Shown: positions 25,185 to 35,546 of the stretch, in pieces | Position numbering within the stretch: the stretch's first letter is position 1 | How the letters are laid out: each line of letters starts with the position of its first letter | Notes under the pieces: model-generated | What the model saw: the letters and a program-made list of their open reading frames with translations, nothing else | Told to the model about the DNA's origin: nothing | The model's database searches: none | Position numbers and translations under genes: made by a program | From: Chitinophagaceae bacterium | Lineage (GTDB): Bacteria > Bacteroidota > Bacteroidia > Chitinophagales > Chitinophagaceae | DNA: 64,000 nt | Assembly (NCBI GenBank): GCA_016786845.1 | Contig: JAEUVB010000015.1 | Location: 248,001 to 312,000 of the forward strand | Direction of reading: 5' to 3'

Positions 25185-26705
25185 CTATTCCACCACCACT
25201 TTCCGCACATAATTATCCACCCGCAAAAAATACACACCATCTGCTAATCCTCTCACATCCACTTCCGCCCTCAATGTGCCTCTCCTCACTACCTGACTAA
25301 TCACCTTCTGCCCCAATAAGGTATACACTTCCAATTCCACATCGCGCTTATTAAACATTGAGCATTCCACATGAAACATTCCCAAAGCCGAAGGATTTGG
25401 GAAAATGGTTACGCGCTCATTCTCTATCTCGCCCTCATTCACCTCCGAAGGCCAGCAAGGATTCAAAGCCCCTAAATTATAGTTGGGCATACAAGGTGGA
25501 GAAGAAACGCCGATATTAGGAAAGACTAAACATTGGGGACAAAAATTACAACCTGCACCTTTTACATCAGGGTTATCGATTACACTCATATTATTACCAA
25601 GACCATTCCTATTACCAATATAAATTTTATTATCAGGACCTAGATATGCGTTACAAAGAATCTGAAAATTAGGCAAATCGTGCAGATTTGTTGCAACCCT
25701 ATACCAGGCGGTATTGCTGTCCGGATCAGTAATGTCCAATTGCCATAGATTACTAAATTTCTGTATATACAAAAATTGTTGACTTGCTGAAAATGCCAGG
25801 CCCAAAGTAAAATAATCTTCATAAAATGTTCCCGGAGAATCAACAGGAACATTATATACTATCGGATTGGAAAAAAGTCCAGTACAACGATCAAAGTCGC
25901 TCAAGCATATTCTCGAACTCTCCTGAGCTCCTGTAATATACTTACTGCCGTCTAAGGTGAAAACACTTTGCCCGAGATTATTAGCCCAAAGATGTTGCTT
26001 ACCAAAATGAGGCTCTGAAAAAGCCTGAATAAAAGGACCTTCTATTGTATCCTGTTTCACAAGGAACTTATACATCATATTTGTATCAGTTGCTTGTTTA
26101 ATTAACCACCAGTCTTTGCCATTCGCATGTTTACAGGCCATCATTCTTACACGGTCTGTACGCACATTACTTAAGAGTTCGATTGATTTCTTCACCACTT
26201 TGCCAGCCCCTCCGTTTTCTTTCATATCTATTTTGTGATATAGAAGCAGATCATAGCATGCCTGACTCTGCAGAACAGGATCCGAGCTTTGCACATATGC
26301 TTGAAAATGACTATCACTCATAGCTGGAGTGATGAGGTAATAAATGCTGCTGTCAAATGGTAAGAAAATAGAATTCTGCGGTAACTCACTCCAAGTATCT
26401 CTGTCAATATAAATTAGATCAGGAACCAAAGTGTCTCCATTATCAATATAATTCAAATTGCTATCGTAAACATTATAACCATCACTACATAAAATTACTT
26501 TTCCACTACTATCACAAATATTTGAGTGGCCACCAGAGAAGTACAGAAATTTAGTGGAGCTAATAAGAGTATGAAATATCTGGTTATTTACGAACTCGGT
26601 TCCGTAGTTATACCCCCCCCCGCTTATCCAGGTTTGGTTAAATTTTGTTTGACCGAATAGCAGATTGCTTAAGATAAGTGTTGATATGGTCAAGGATAAT
26701 CTCAT
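25185..26705 (-). CDS. T9SS-sorted beta-propeller-like protein, cassette copy A second gene
   Basis: A 506-aa secreted paralogue of the protein at 16860-18392. It has a signal peptide (MRLSLTISTLILSNLLFGQ), the motifs SNICDSSGKVILCSDGYNVYD, VRMMACKHANGKDWWLIK and CNFCPQC, and a T9SS type A tail (about 425-506: VTIFPNPSALGMFHVE, VYTLLGQKVI, ending VRKVVVE). It begins two bases after the stop of the beta-helix gene upstream and must be co-transcribed with it. Both cassettes keep the same order and tight spacing, suggesting that the two products work or are exported together. No enzyme motif was recognised. Confidence 0.88.
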   Translation of the reverse strand: MRLSLTISTLILSNLLFGQTKFNQTWISGGGYNYGTEFVNNQIFHTLISSTKFLYFSGGHSNICDSSGKVILCSDGYNVYDSNLNYIDNGDTLVPDLIYIDRDTWSELPQNSIFLPFDSSIYYLITPAMSDSHFQAYVQSSDPVLQSQACYDLLLYHKIDMKENGGAGKVVKKSIELLSNVRTDRVRMMACKHANGKDWWLIKQATDTNMMYKFLVKQDTIEGPFIQAFSEPHFGKQHLWANNLGQSVFTLDGSKYITGAQESSRICLSDFDRCTGLFSNPIVYNVPVDSPGTFYEDYFTLGLAFSASQQFLYIQKFSNLWQLDITDPDSNTAWYRVATNLHDLPNFQILCNAYLGPDNKIYIGNRNGLGNNMSVIDNPDVKGAGCNFCPQCLVFPNIGVSSPPCMPNYNLGALNPCWPSEVNEGEIENERVTIFPNPSALGMFHVECSMFNKRDVELEVYTLLGQKVISQVVRRGTLRAEVDVRGLADGVYFLRVDNYVRKVVVE

Positions 26706-26707
26706 GT

Positions 26708-29700
26708 TTATTCAATAATAAGTTTTCCAGCTTGATTGGTGATATTATTAATATAACACTTATAAGAATATACGCCATGTTCTAATGCTGAGGTATTCAA
26801 AGTCACTTTATTGACACCTTGAGATAAATCAATTGACAGTCTCTCCCTGCCCAATATATCATAGAAAATGACATGCCCAACTTCGTCTGTTCTGAGTTGA
26901 TATGAAATTGTAATATATTCATTAGCAGGGTTGGGGTATATCATAATTTTCCCTGCCACTATAAATTGATCCATTTTAGCGTCTTGGCTGCCACTATTCA
27001 ACAATTGATTCAACCAGTTATTTTCATCATCAAACAATCCGCCACTGCCATTTTTATACATACCCGCGGCATTGCATAAAGCGAGGTCGTTAAAATCGTA
27101 ACCTGGATCTTGGGATGAATATATTGTTCTGGCTCTATATACTGCTGTACCGTTTACATAGGGGCAACTCATAGCTAGATCGGCAATATCTTCCATCTCT
27201 TGCTCCGTAAGAGAAAATGTGCCATCTGTCAACCATTTCAAATAAATCGCGTTCACATGTTGCTCATTTTCTTCGACCAAGCTTGCATTTCCGATCAGCC
27301 CATTTGAATTAGCAATATTCGTTAATCTTTCAGCCAGGAGTGTACTGTCTGAAAGTAAAGTGCTGTCCGATAATGTAGCAAACAGCCTGTCCACCTTTAG
27401 AATTTCATCACTTGATCCCATTAATTGATCATTGTAAAAATCGGATAAAATAATGGAACTCACCCGTGTAATGCTATCCTCATTTAGATGTTCAAATAAA
27501 TTTCGTTCATCAAACCATTTTGCGACCTCCTGATACTCCGGATAAATGATACTGTCTTGGGCAATCAATAATGCTGAATTCATACTAAACCCTTCCTCTT
27601 CTTCCTCCTCCTCTTCTTCAGCTACAGGGCAAGAAAATTTTGTTGCCCCAGGGTTCGCTTGTATTATATACGCGAATAACTGAGCTGTACCAATAGGAGA
27701 ACAATTTGAGATTGAATGAGTTGATGATAGAGTGGAGTGTGTTGTGAAAATTTTATCACCTAAGGGAGTGCTCCCTCCAGCACCACAACCACTCATTCGA
27801 TAAACTTTATCGAGATAACCAGAATAATTAACATCCGTCATGTAAATGCTTCCATTAAATATATTCGTATTATCCAGGCTTGAAGATCCTATATCTCCGA
27901 GAGTTCCTTCATCACCCAAATGCCTGAAAAAGAGTCCTAGGTAATGGTCAGAAAATTTATTCCCTCTAACATGGTCCTTTTGAGTAGTACAATCACTAAA
28001 CACATTCCAGCCAATCGGTGTCTGACTCGTTTCATTACATTCATAGATACAATCTTTACTATTATTAACCTGAATGCCTTTTGTCAAATTTTGTTGTATA
28101 AGCAAATTGGCATTTCCGACAATACTATTCTTAATAAATTGACTTCCTTTGCTACTGTAAACATTTATACCTGCTGCAGTATATGCAGAAAAAGCCGCAC
28201 CTGAAGCCGTAGAAGTCAAATTCAAATCATTGTCGTAAACCAATAACCCTTTTCCTCCATTGGCAATATTGATGCCCACTCCACAAATGGTGTTGAGGGT
28301 TATAGGGTTATATTTTACTTCCATTACGTTAGCATTCTGATTTGTACCTAATCGTAATTCGATACCGATTGGAAATTTAAACGTATTGAAACCGGTGATG
28401 ATGGAAGAAGTTCTTAGGTTTATCTCATTTTGGTGTACATAGGTTCGGCCAATGTCTCCGTTTAACTGTATACCCAATAGCGGGTCTTGTAATTTATTAC
28501 CATAGAGTTCATAATTCTGCGATCCTGCATCTGTAAACATAAAACCCATCAAAGAATTTTTAACATGAACATGTTTAATATCTGCACCAATGGAATGCCC
28601 TACAATAGCTTTATCACAATTGTTAAATTCAGGCCCTCCAACTAAATGCTCAATAAAGGCATGATGTAAATTAAGAGGAGGCCCTTGTGAAAACAGGTCA
28701 TAAGACTGAAAGAAAATACCGGCACCTCTCCATCCACCTGCTGCAGGATTATAGCAGTTGTTTACTTTCAAATTTTCCGCATAAGTTCCCGTTAAGGTAT
28801 TATCCTGAATTTGGGTAAATTCATTGTTGGAAATTCTGATTTCCTGAACCACTGATTCATCAGCCGGTACAGAATATATGCCTGTGTATAGTCCAACGAA
28901 TCTATTTTTATCCAAAGGATTTGGTGTAATTGGATCAATATATCCAATTTCTACTTCTTCACATTTTTCTAGAATAATTCCGAATTCAGTTTGACTTTGC
29001 GTACTATAGGGAGACAGCAACGCATTTCCGGTACTCGTGAATATGTTCTTACGGATATTGCACTGTAAATTGGCAACATTAAAACCGGGTGGCGATTTGA
29101 TAATTCGAATACCACTATAGTTGTCTGTAAATTGGTTAGATTCTAGGTTCATTTTAGCCCCATTTTGTGAAACAATTCCGATTTGCATATCTCTGAAAGT
29201 TGAATTGAGTGAAACAATTTGTTCCGTTGGATCATCTGCATAAATACCATCCCACATTTCATCACAGGCGGCCAGTAAATGGCATCCATCCAAGGTTAAA
29301 GTAGTTCCATCTATTTCTATTTTAGAATTCGGTGTAAATAATAAATTGCAATCTATAAATTGAGTGGCGTTAGAAATGGTTAAAACACCATCTATGACAA
29401 ATTGCTGATTTTGATATACTGTAGGATTGGAAATCGTTTGATTCACCAAGCGGGTGCCAGGTATAACTTTATTATTGCAAAATTCATCTCCCCAATAAGT
29501 GTTGGCACAATTGGTTGTGATAGGGTTACAAGGGTTTTGTATTAAAATACTTGGTACAGTAAAATTCGACGAAACAGTCGTGAAATCATTGCAGGCAGAA
29601 TAGTTTGTTAAAATGCTAGTAACGGGTGAATAGTTTATTGGTGAATAATACGCACCCGATATAGTATTGTCTTCAAAGGTGGAAAAAAATGGATTGCCAG

Positions 29701-31372
29701 AATTTGTGATGTTTGCACTACTATATTGCAAATTCATACACATAATTAGACATGAAGGCGTTGTATTACACGCACCGTTTGTTTTAATTTTATTACATTT
29801 AAATTGAATATTACTCACGTCCCCCAATCCTAAAAGCCATTGGTAAGTCCCAATGTTTGGTATGCCTGAAACCATCCAAGAGGAATAATCGGGACAGTTT
29901 ACTTCTATGATATTATGAGAAAATTCACTGTTGTCAAGTGCTACGCTGTTAATGTTAGACATTGAAAAAAAACCATTTAGAAAAAGTACCATAGGATTTG
30001 ATTGTAATCCATAAATAGTTTTTGGTTGAGGTGGTGCACCTGGAGTGTTGTCATATATTGGTGCGCCGTGAGTACTAAAATAATTGTATTTGCAAACGGC
30101 AGGAACAGAAGTCGTAGCGGCGGAAGTGTAGATCATTCCCATAAAAGTTCCCACACATCTATTTCCTATGATTTCATGATTTCCTTCAGTTAGTTCAATG
30201 TGAATATCTCTGTCGTATCCGGATACATAATTGTATTCCACTTTGGCATTTATGTCTTTTTGCAAAGTGATCCCCGCTTCGCTAAATTGCCCGGTCGGGC
30301 TTAATCCAAATGCTGAAGTTTGAATATTATTTTCAATAAAATTGAACCGGCATGTAAAATCTTTTAAACCATTAATTGAAATGCCCTGACCATAATTATC
30401 TATAATTGTATTTAACCCCCAACAATTCAGAACAATATTATCTTCGATCATGGATTCGCTATTATTCAAAGTAGTTCCATTTGCGTCATACCAATAATAT
30501 CCATTTTGCATTTCAATAGCATCGCCGTAGACTTCTTGAACAATATTATTATCTATATAAAAATGCAAGAAATTTGTCGTTTGAATTCCAGTATAACCTT
30601 GATTGTCATTAAAAAAAGGGTGGTTGCCGTTGGTATAAGATGGATTGTTGCCTCTTGCTCGAATTCCCATAATATTAATTGTATTCAATACTGTTGTCGA
30701 TGGAGTTTGACCATTTACCCATATAAGTGCGGGAGGTTTGACATACCAATTAGGAAAATTTGGACGACCATATGCTATAGCATCATTTGTAGTATTCCAA
30801 TATATTTCCGGAAAATTTGCAGTTACAGGATTAATTGGGAAATCCAACATGCCTGGCTGGGACGGATTGTAGTTGCAGTTTATCTTTGTTTGAGGAATAT
30901 GGCTATCATCAAAATTGGTACCAGTGATTTGTGTAGTTGGTAAATAGTCATAACCGACTATGTTAAATGTAATTCCATTTGGTGGCAAGTTTAATATTGT
31001 ATTGAGGTCAAAAAATAATTCTTGATGTATTTTGAATTGTCGTAAAGGAAATACAACAGTAAATTTAGATTGACCATTGCTGATATGAGTTTGAATTTCA
31101 GATTTCAAGTATTCAACAAATCCAATCGTACCATTAACACTATTGGTAAATAGGAAATAATCTGAGACATCATTTCCAACTACTGGAATTTCTCCTGCAG
31201 CGTTAATTCCTGCATTGGCTGGCCAATTAGGATTAAAACGTACATCATATACTATCCCCCAATCTGCCATTACCTTAGCTTTGAGCGTTTCCGAAAAAAG
31301 TAAAATGAATAAAACACATAAACTGCCCCTTAAAATAAGAGCGGAGAGCAGAGAACGGAGAGCGGTTTTCAT
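26708..31372 (-). CDS. large T9SS beta-helix surface protein, cassette copy A first gene
   Basis: A 1554-aa secreted paralogue of the giant protein at 18389-25024. It has an export signal (about 1-33, core CVLFILLFSETLKA), a first beta-helix region (about 210-640; IIGNRCVGTFMGMIYT, DYSSWMVSGI), then directly a second beta-helix region (about 660-1200) with no SprB block, an acidic run of about nine glutamates (near residue 1260), a helical segment, and a T9SS type A sorting domain (MIYPNPANEYITISY, ending AGKLIIE). Parallel beta-helices often bind or cleave polysaccharides, but no catalytic signature was seen. The first residues are encoded by a polypyrimidine-type repeat (CGCTCTCC on the coding strand), unlike in the paralogue. 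Confidence 0.9.
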   Translation of the reverse strand: MKTALRSLLSALILRGSLCVLFILLFSETLKAKVMADWGIVYDVRFNPNWPANAGINAAGEIPVVGNDVSDYFLFTNSVNGTIGFVEYLKSEIQTHISNGQSKFTVVFPLRQFKIHQELFFDLNTILNLPPNGITFNIVGYDYLPTTQITGTNFDDSHIPQTKINCNYNPSQPGMLDFPINPVTANFPEIYWNTTNDAIAYGRPNFPNWYVKPPALIWVNGQTPSTTVLNTINIMGIRARGNNPSYTNGNHPFFNDNQGYTGIQTTNFLHFYIDNNIVQEVYGDAIEMQNGYYWYDANGTTLNNSESMIEDNIVLNCWGLNTIIDNYGQGISINGLKDFTCRFNFIENNIQTSAFGLSPTGQFSEAGITLQKDINAKVEYNYVSGYDRDIHIELTEGNHEIIGNRCVGTFMGMIYTSAATTSVPAVCKYNYFSTHGAPIYDNTPGAPPQPKTIYGLQSNPMVLFLNGFFSMSNINSVALDNSEFSHNIIEVNCPDYSSWMVSGIPNIGTYQWLLGLGDVSNIQFKCNKIKTNGACNTTPSCLIMCMNLQYSSANITNSGNPFFSTFEDNTISGAYYSPINYSPVTSILTNYSACNDFTTVSSNFTVPSILIQNPCNPITTNCANTYWGDEFCNNKVIPGTRLVNQTISNPTVYQNQQFVIDGVLTISNATQFIDCNLLFTPNSKIEIDGTTLTLDGCHLLAACDEMWDGIYADDPTEQIVSLNSTFRDMQIGIVSQNGAKMNLESNQFTDNYSGIRIIKSPPGFNVANLQCNIRKNIFTSTGNALLSPYSTQSQTEFGIILEKCEEVEIGYIDPITPNPLDKNRFVGLYTGIYSVPADESVVQEIRISNNEFTQIQDNTLTGTYAENLKVNNCYNPAAGGWRGAGIFFQSYDLFSQGPPLNLHHAFIEHLVGGPEFNNCDKAIVGHSIGADIKHVHVKNSLMGFMFTDAGSQNYELYGNKLQDPLLGIQLNGDIGRTYVHQNEINLRTSSIITGFNTFKFPIGIELRLGTNQNANVMEVKYNPITLNTICGVGINIANGGKGLLVYDNDLNLTSTASGAAFSAYTAAGINVYSSKGSQFIKNSIVGNANLLIQQNLTKGIQVNNSKDCIYECNETSQTPIGWNVFSDCTTQKDHVRGNKFSDHYLGLFFRHLGDEGTLGDIGSSSLDNTNIFNGSIYMTDVNYSGYLDKVYRMSGCGAGGSTPLGDKIFTTHSTLSSTHSISNCSPIGTAQLFAYIIQANPGATKFSCPVAEEEEEEEEEGFSMNSALLIAQDSIIYPEYQEVAKWFDERNLFEHLNEDSITRVSSIILSDFYNDQLMGSSDEILKVDRLFATLSDSTLLSDSTLLAERLTNIANSNGLIGNASLVEENEQHVNAIYLKWLTDGTFSLTEQEMEDIADLAMSCPYVNGTAVYRARTIYSSQDPGYDFNDLALCNAAGMYKNGSGGLFDDENNWLNQLLNSGSQDAKMDQFIVAGKIMIYPNPANEYITISYQLRTDEVGHVIFYDILGRERLSIDLSQGVNKVTLNTSALEHGVYSYKCYINNITNQAGKLIIE

Positions 31373-31392
31373 AATGATTTGGTTTTTGTTAC

Positions 31393-31419
31393 TATAAAGA
31401 TATAATATATTATTTGGAA
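31393..31419 (-). promoter_or_regulatory. conserved leader/promoter of cassette copy A
   Basis: Identical over 27 bases to 25045-25071, about 20 bases before the start codon of the 1554-aa protein. It holds the ATAATATATTAT palindrome and a near-consensus -7 TATCTTTA on the minus strand. Confidence 0.55.
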
Positions 31420-31604
31420 CATTCCTATATAATATCTAAGTTTTGCATGGCACGGTATGGTCCCAATATATACAAAGGTTATTTATCAATGAGAATATTA
31501 GGTATTACAAAGAGGCATAGAACCAAGTCAACCATATCTCTGAGACCTTCACTATTTCACCCTCTAATTCTTGTTTCTCTCCCCCACATGATTATTTTTA
31601 TCAC

Positions 31605-32189
31605 ATGAAAACCTCCTTAAACATCAAGCAGTATATACAAAAATTTGTATCCCCTAAATTCTCACCTGAAAAAGATAGTCTTCCTTTTCGTACCATCACC
31701 AAAACCTATCCCGCCGGTACCGTATTGACCGCAATCGGAGAAATTGAGAAACGTGCCTTTCTGATCCTGAGTGGTAAAGTAAAAATAGGTGTGTATAACG
31801 ATAAGATGGAATTACGCATCATCAACTTCTTTTTTGCAGGACAATTCATTTCTGCCTATTCTTCCTTTCTTGCCCAAATGCCAACCGATGTAACTCTAAT
31901 CACTTTTAGTGAATGTACCGTAGAGATTATTGATCACGATCAAATCATGGAGGCCTGTGAAGAAGGTAATGTCATCGCCCTCAAACTCATGTTTCATGAA
32001 ACCAAGAAGGCCTATATCCAAAATTCTACCCGTGCCAAAGAATTGATGGTCGTATCACCTGAAGAGATGTATAAATCTATCGTGAATGATCGTATGGAGC
32101 TTTTCAGCGAAGTGGAACTTCAAGAGATCGCCGCTTATATCAATGTCACCCCCGAAACCCTCAGCCGAATACGAAAAAAGAATAAATAA
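31605..32189 (+). CDS. Crp/Fnr family transcriptional regulator
   Basis: A 194-aa regulator: a cyclic-nucleotide-binding-like domain (about 30-125; YPAGTVLTAIGEIEKRAFLILSG split over two strands) and a short C-terminal HTH (about 165-192, LQEIAAYINVTPETLSRIRKK). It lacks the N-terminal cysteine cluster of the protein at 5912, so it is not an Fe-S type sensor. Downstream, before the hypothetical gene at 32547, lie two CRP/FNR-like palindromes, which this protein might read; this is inferred from proximity. Upstream are the divergently read T9SS cassettes. Confidence 0.87.
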   Translation: MKTSLNIKQYIQKFVSPKFSPEKDSLPFRTITKTYPAGTVLTAIGEIEKRAFLILSGKVKIGVYNDKMELRIINFFFAGQFISAYSSFLAQMPTDVTLITFSECTVEIIDHDQIMEACEEGNVIALKLMFHETKKAYIQNSTRAKELMVVSPEEMYKSIVNDRMELFSEVELQEIAAYINVTPETLSRIRKKNK

Positions 32190-32373
32190 GAACGACTTAG
32201 ATCTCACCCATCTAGCTGCTGTAGTTTTTCTTCTTTCTCTTTCCCTTTCTGATTCTCTTTCTTCATTCATGGCCGACTATTAACAGTGGATTTTAATCAA
32301 CTGTATACAACAGAATATATTCCATCCCCCCGCAAGTCCCCAAACAGATTGAACCCCTCTTCGCTTATTCGCG

Positions 32374-32403
32374 ACTTAGTACTGAGTACTTTGTACTAAC
32401 TAC
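32374..32403. repeat. dispersed AGTACT-type repeat, copy 1
   Basis: ACTTAGTACTGAGTACTTTG followed by TACTAACTAC. Near-identical sequence recurs in inverted orientation at 55379-55405 and in a variant form at 33837-33866. All three copies are intergenic and carry repeated AGTACT palindromes. Confidence 0.6.
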
Positions 32404-32438
32404 TATTTTGCAAAAACCTTGTTAATCACCCCCTTCAC

Positions 32439-32452
32439 TTGATTTAAGTCAA
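32439..32452. promoter_or_regulatory. CRP/FNR-like palindrome, site 1 (TTGATTTAAGTCAA)
   Basis: One mismatch from TTGAT-N4-ATCAA and embedded in the longer inverted repeat CACTTGA-N6-TCAAGTG. It is about 95 bases before the start of the hypothetical gene at 32547. Confidence 0.5.
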
Positions 32453-32485
32453 GTGGGGTTAAAATGCAACTTGCTTTTTTTGCTC

Positions 32486-32499
32486 TTGATAATTATCAA
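32486..32499. promoter_or_regulatory. perfect FNR/CRP-type palindrome, site 2 (TTGATAATTATCAA)
   Basis: An exact TTGAT-N4-ATCAA consensus with a fully symmetric centre (AATT), 47 bases before the ATG at 32547 and 47 bases after site 1. This placement suits an activator of the downstream gene. Confidence 0.65.
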
Positions 32500-32546
32500 A
32501 TCTCTTTAACAAATTAAATTTTTTCACAACTTAAAACAAACTTAAA

Positions 32547-33275
32547 ATGAAAAGTACATCAGAAACCGGTCATGTAACAAACGTGGCCAACTTTGCAGAA
32601 ATCTTAAGCCGCATATCTACCATGGGCACTGCTTATGCGCCGTCAAACCCTTCTTATGCCCTGCCCACTTTGCAAGCACAACATATGGCTGCAAAAAATG
32701 CATTGCAAAACTTGATTGATCGCAATACGGCTTTCAACAATGCAGTGAATGAACGAATGGACCATTTCAGCGATCTGAAGTTCCTCGCAACCCGTGTCGT
32801 TTCGGCCATCAAGGCTTGCAATCCCGGCCATGAAATTATCAAGGATGCGGTGGCGATTAATCGAAAATTTACCGGACGAAGAGCCAAAGCACTCCCTGCT
32901 GTAAGCCCCGAAACCCCTGCGCCGAAGACCATTTCCGTTAGCCAGCTCTCTTATGATTCTTTAATCCAGCATTTCAAAACGATGATTAGCCTCGCCATGT
33001 CCGTTCCCAATTACGCACCCAATGAAACGGTATTAAGTATCGCAGGTCTCAACGCTAAATTGGCCGATATGGAAACATCCAATGATGGCGTCTCAACCGC
33101 TTACACGCATTTATGCGACGCTCGAAATGTAAGGCTTACGATTCTCTACAGTCACCAGACAGGATTAGTAGATACCGGGCTTGGTGTTAAAAATTACATT
33201 CATGCTGCCTTCGGAAATTCTTCCGGACAATATAACAGTGTAAGGAAAATCAAGCTTCGTAATATCCGTAAGTAA
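32547..33275 (+). CDS. hypothetical Bacteroidota protein with internal two-fold repeat
   Basis: A 242-aa soluble protein without a signal peptide or membrane helix. It consists of two similar mostly helical halves, each containing a YAP[SN]N-type turn (residues 30-33 and 156-159) followed by helices with similar spacing (ALPTLQAQHMAAKNALQNL and SIAGLNAKLADMETSND), joined by a Pro/Ala linker (about 113-130). I recognise it as a Bacteroidota family of unknown function. Two CRP/FNR-like palindromes precede it and a strong terminator follows, so it is a single-gene unit under its own control, possibly induced by low oxygen or an energy signal. Confidence 0.8.
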   Translation: MKSTSETGHVTNVANFAEILSRISTMGTAYAPSNPSYALPTLQAQHMAAKNALQNLIDRNTAFNNAVNERMDHFSDLKFLATRVVSAIKACNPGHEIIKDAVAINRKFTGRRAKALPAVSPETPAPKTISVSQLSYDSLIQHFKTMISLAMSVPNYAPNETVLSIAGLNAKLADMETSNDGVSTAYTHLCDARNVRLTILYSHQTGLVDTGLGVKNYIHAAFGNSSGQYNSVRKIKLRNIRK

Positions 33276-33296
33276 TATTTTGAATGTTCAATCCCT

Positions 33297-33327
33297 ATGG
33301 CCGGTAAAATTTACCGGCCATTTTTTA
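33297..33327 (+). terminator. strong terminator hairpin after the hypothetical gene
   Basis: ATGGCCGGTAAA and TTTACCGGCCAT form a perfect 12-bp inverted repeat with a minimal loop, followed by a T-run. Confidence 0.85.
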
Positions 33328-33368
33328 TGCTTTTAATAATTGAATGAAACTCTTTGTTCAACCTTCAT

Positions 33369-33630
33369 TGCGCACGCAATAACCTCGCTTGCGCACGCAA
33401 TAACTTCGCAGGCGCACGCAATAAGTTCGCAAGCGCACGCAATAAGTTCGCAAGCGCACGCAATAACCTCACAGGCGCACGCAATAACTTCGCTTGCGCA
33501 CGGAATAACCTTGCTTGCGCACGGAATAACTTCGCTTGCGCACGCAATAACCTTGCTTGCGCACGGAATAACCTCACTTGCGCACGCAATAACTTCGCTT
33601 GCGCATGGAATAACCTTGCTTGCGCAGGCT
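33369..33630. repeat. 21-bp tandem-repeat array 1 (12 units plus a partial)
   Basis: Twelve consecutive 21-bp units follow the pattern TGCGCACGCAATAAC plus six variable bases (such as CTCGCT, TTCGCA or CTTGCT). Most units contain TTGCG-CA-CGCAA, a small inverted repeat. There are no spacers, so this is not CRISPR. Because 21 is a multiple of three, several frames are open on both strands and would spell heptapeptide repeats, but none has a credible start or family. It lies between a terminator and the groEL 3' end. Confidence 0.9.
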
Positions 33631-33746
33631 GAAAAGGAGCACCATTTTAAGTCTCCACCTCGCACTCGCCCTTCGCACTCGTTCTCCGACTCGAATCCCC
33701 ATCACCCGGCCTTTTTGTTACTACTTCAAACTCACTACTGAGTTTC

Positions 33747-33785
33747 AAAAAAAAGCCCCTTCTTTCGAAGAGGCCTTTTTTAAAA
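33747..33785. terminator. terminator hairpin downstream of groEL, possibly bidirectional
   Basis: An A-run, GCCCCTTC, a short loop, GAAGAGGC and a T-run make a hairpin with one mismatch. It lies about 85 bases beyond the groEL stop on the minus strand and could end transcription from either side. Confidence 0.6.
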
Positions 33786-33836
33786 TTAACGTTTTTAGTC
33801 TTAATGCCGTAAAGTTCATTTCTTCCCGGCCGTTCT

Positions 33837-33866
33837 CTTAGTACTTAGTACTAACTACTTAGTACT
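33837..33866. repeat. dispersed AGTACT-type repeat, copy 2 (at groEL 3' end)
   Basis: CTTAGTACTTAGTACTAACT continuing to ACTTAGTACT, ending three bases from the groEL stop codon. Related to the copies at 32374 and 55379. Confidence 0.55.
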
Positions 33867-33868
33867 CC

Positions 33869-35521
<1,653 letters not shown>

Positions 35522-35546
35522 TTAATAAATGGGTTGATGAATAAGA

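Noticed and set aside
33333..33741. Overlapping open frames on both strands through 21-bp array 1 that would encode heptapeptide-repeat proteins
   Set aside because: The period is a multiple of three and the unit lacks stops in several frames, so multiple long open frames are expected by chance; none has a promoter, start context or family match.
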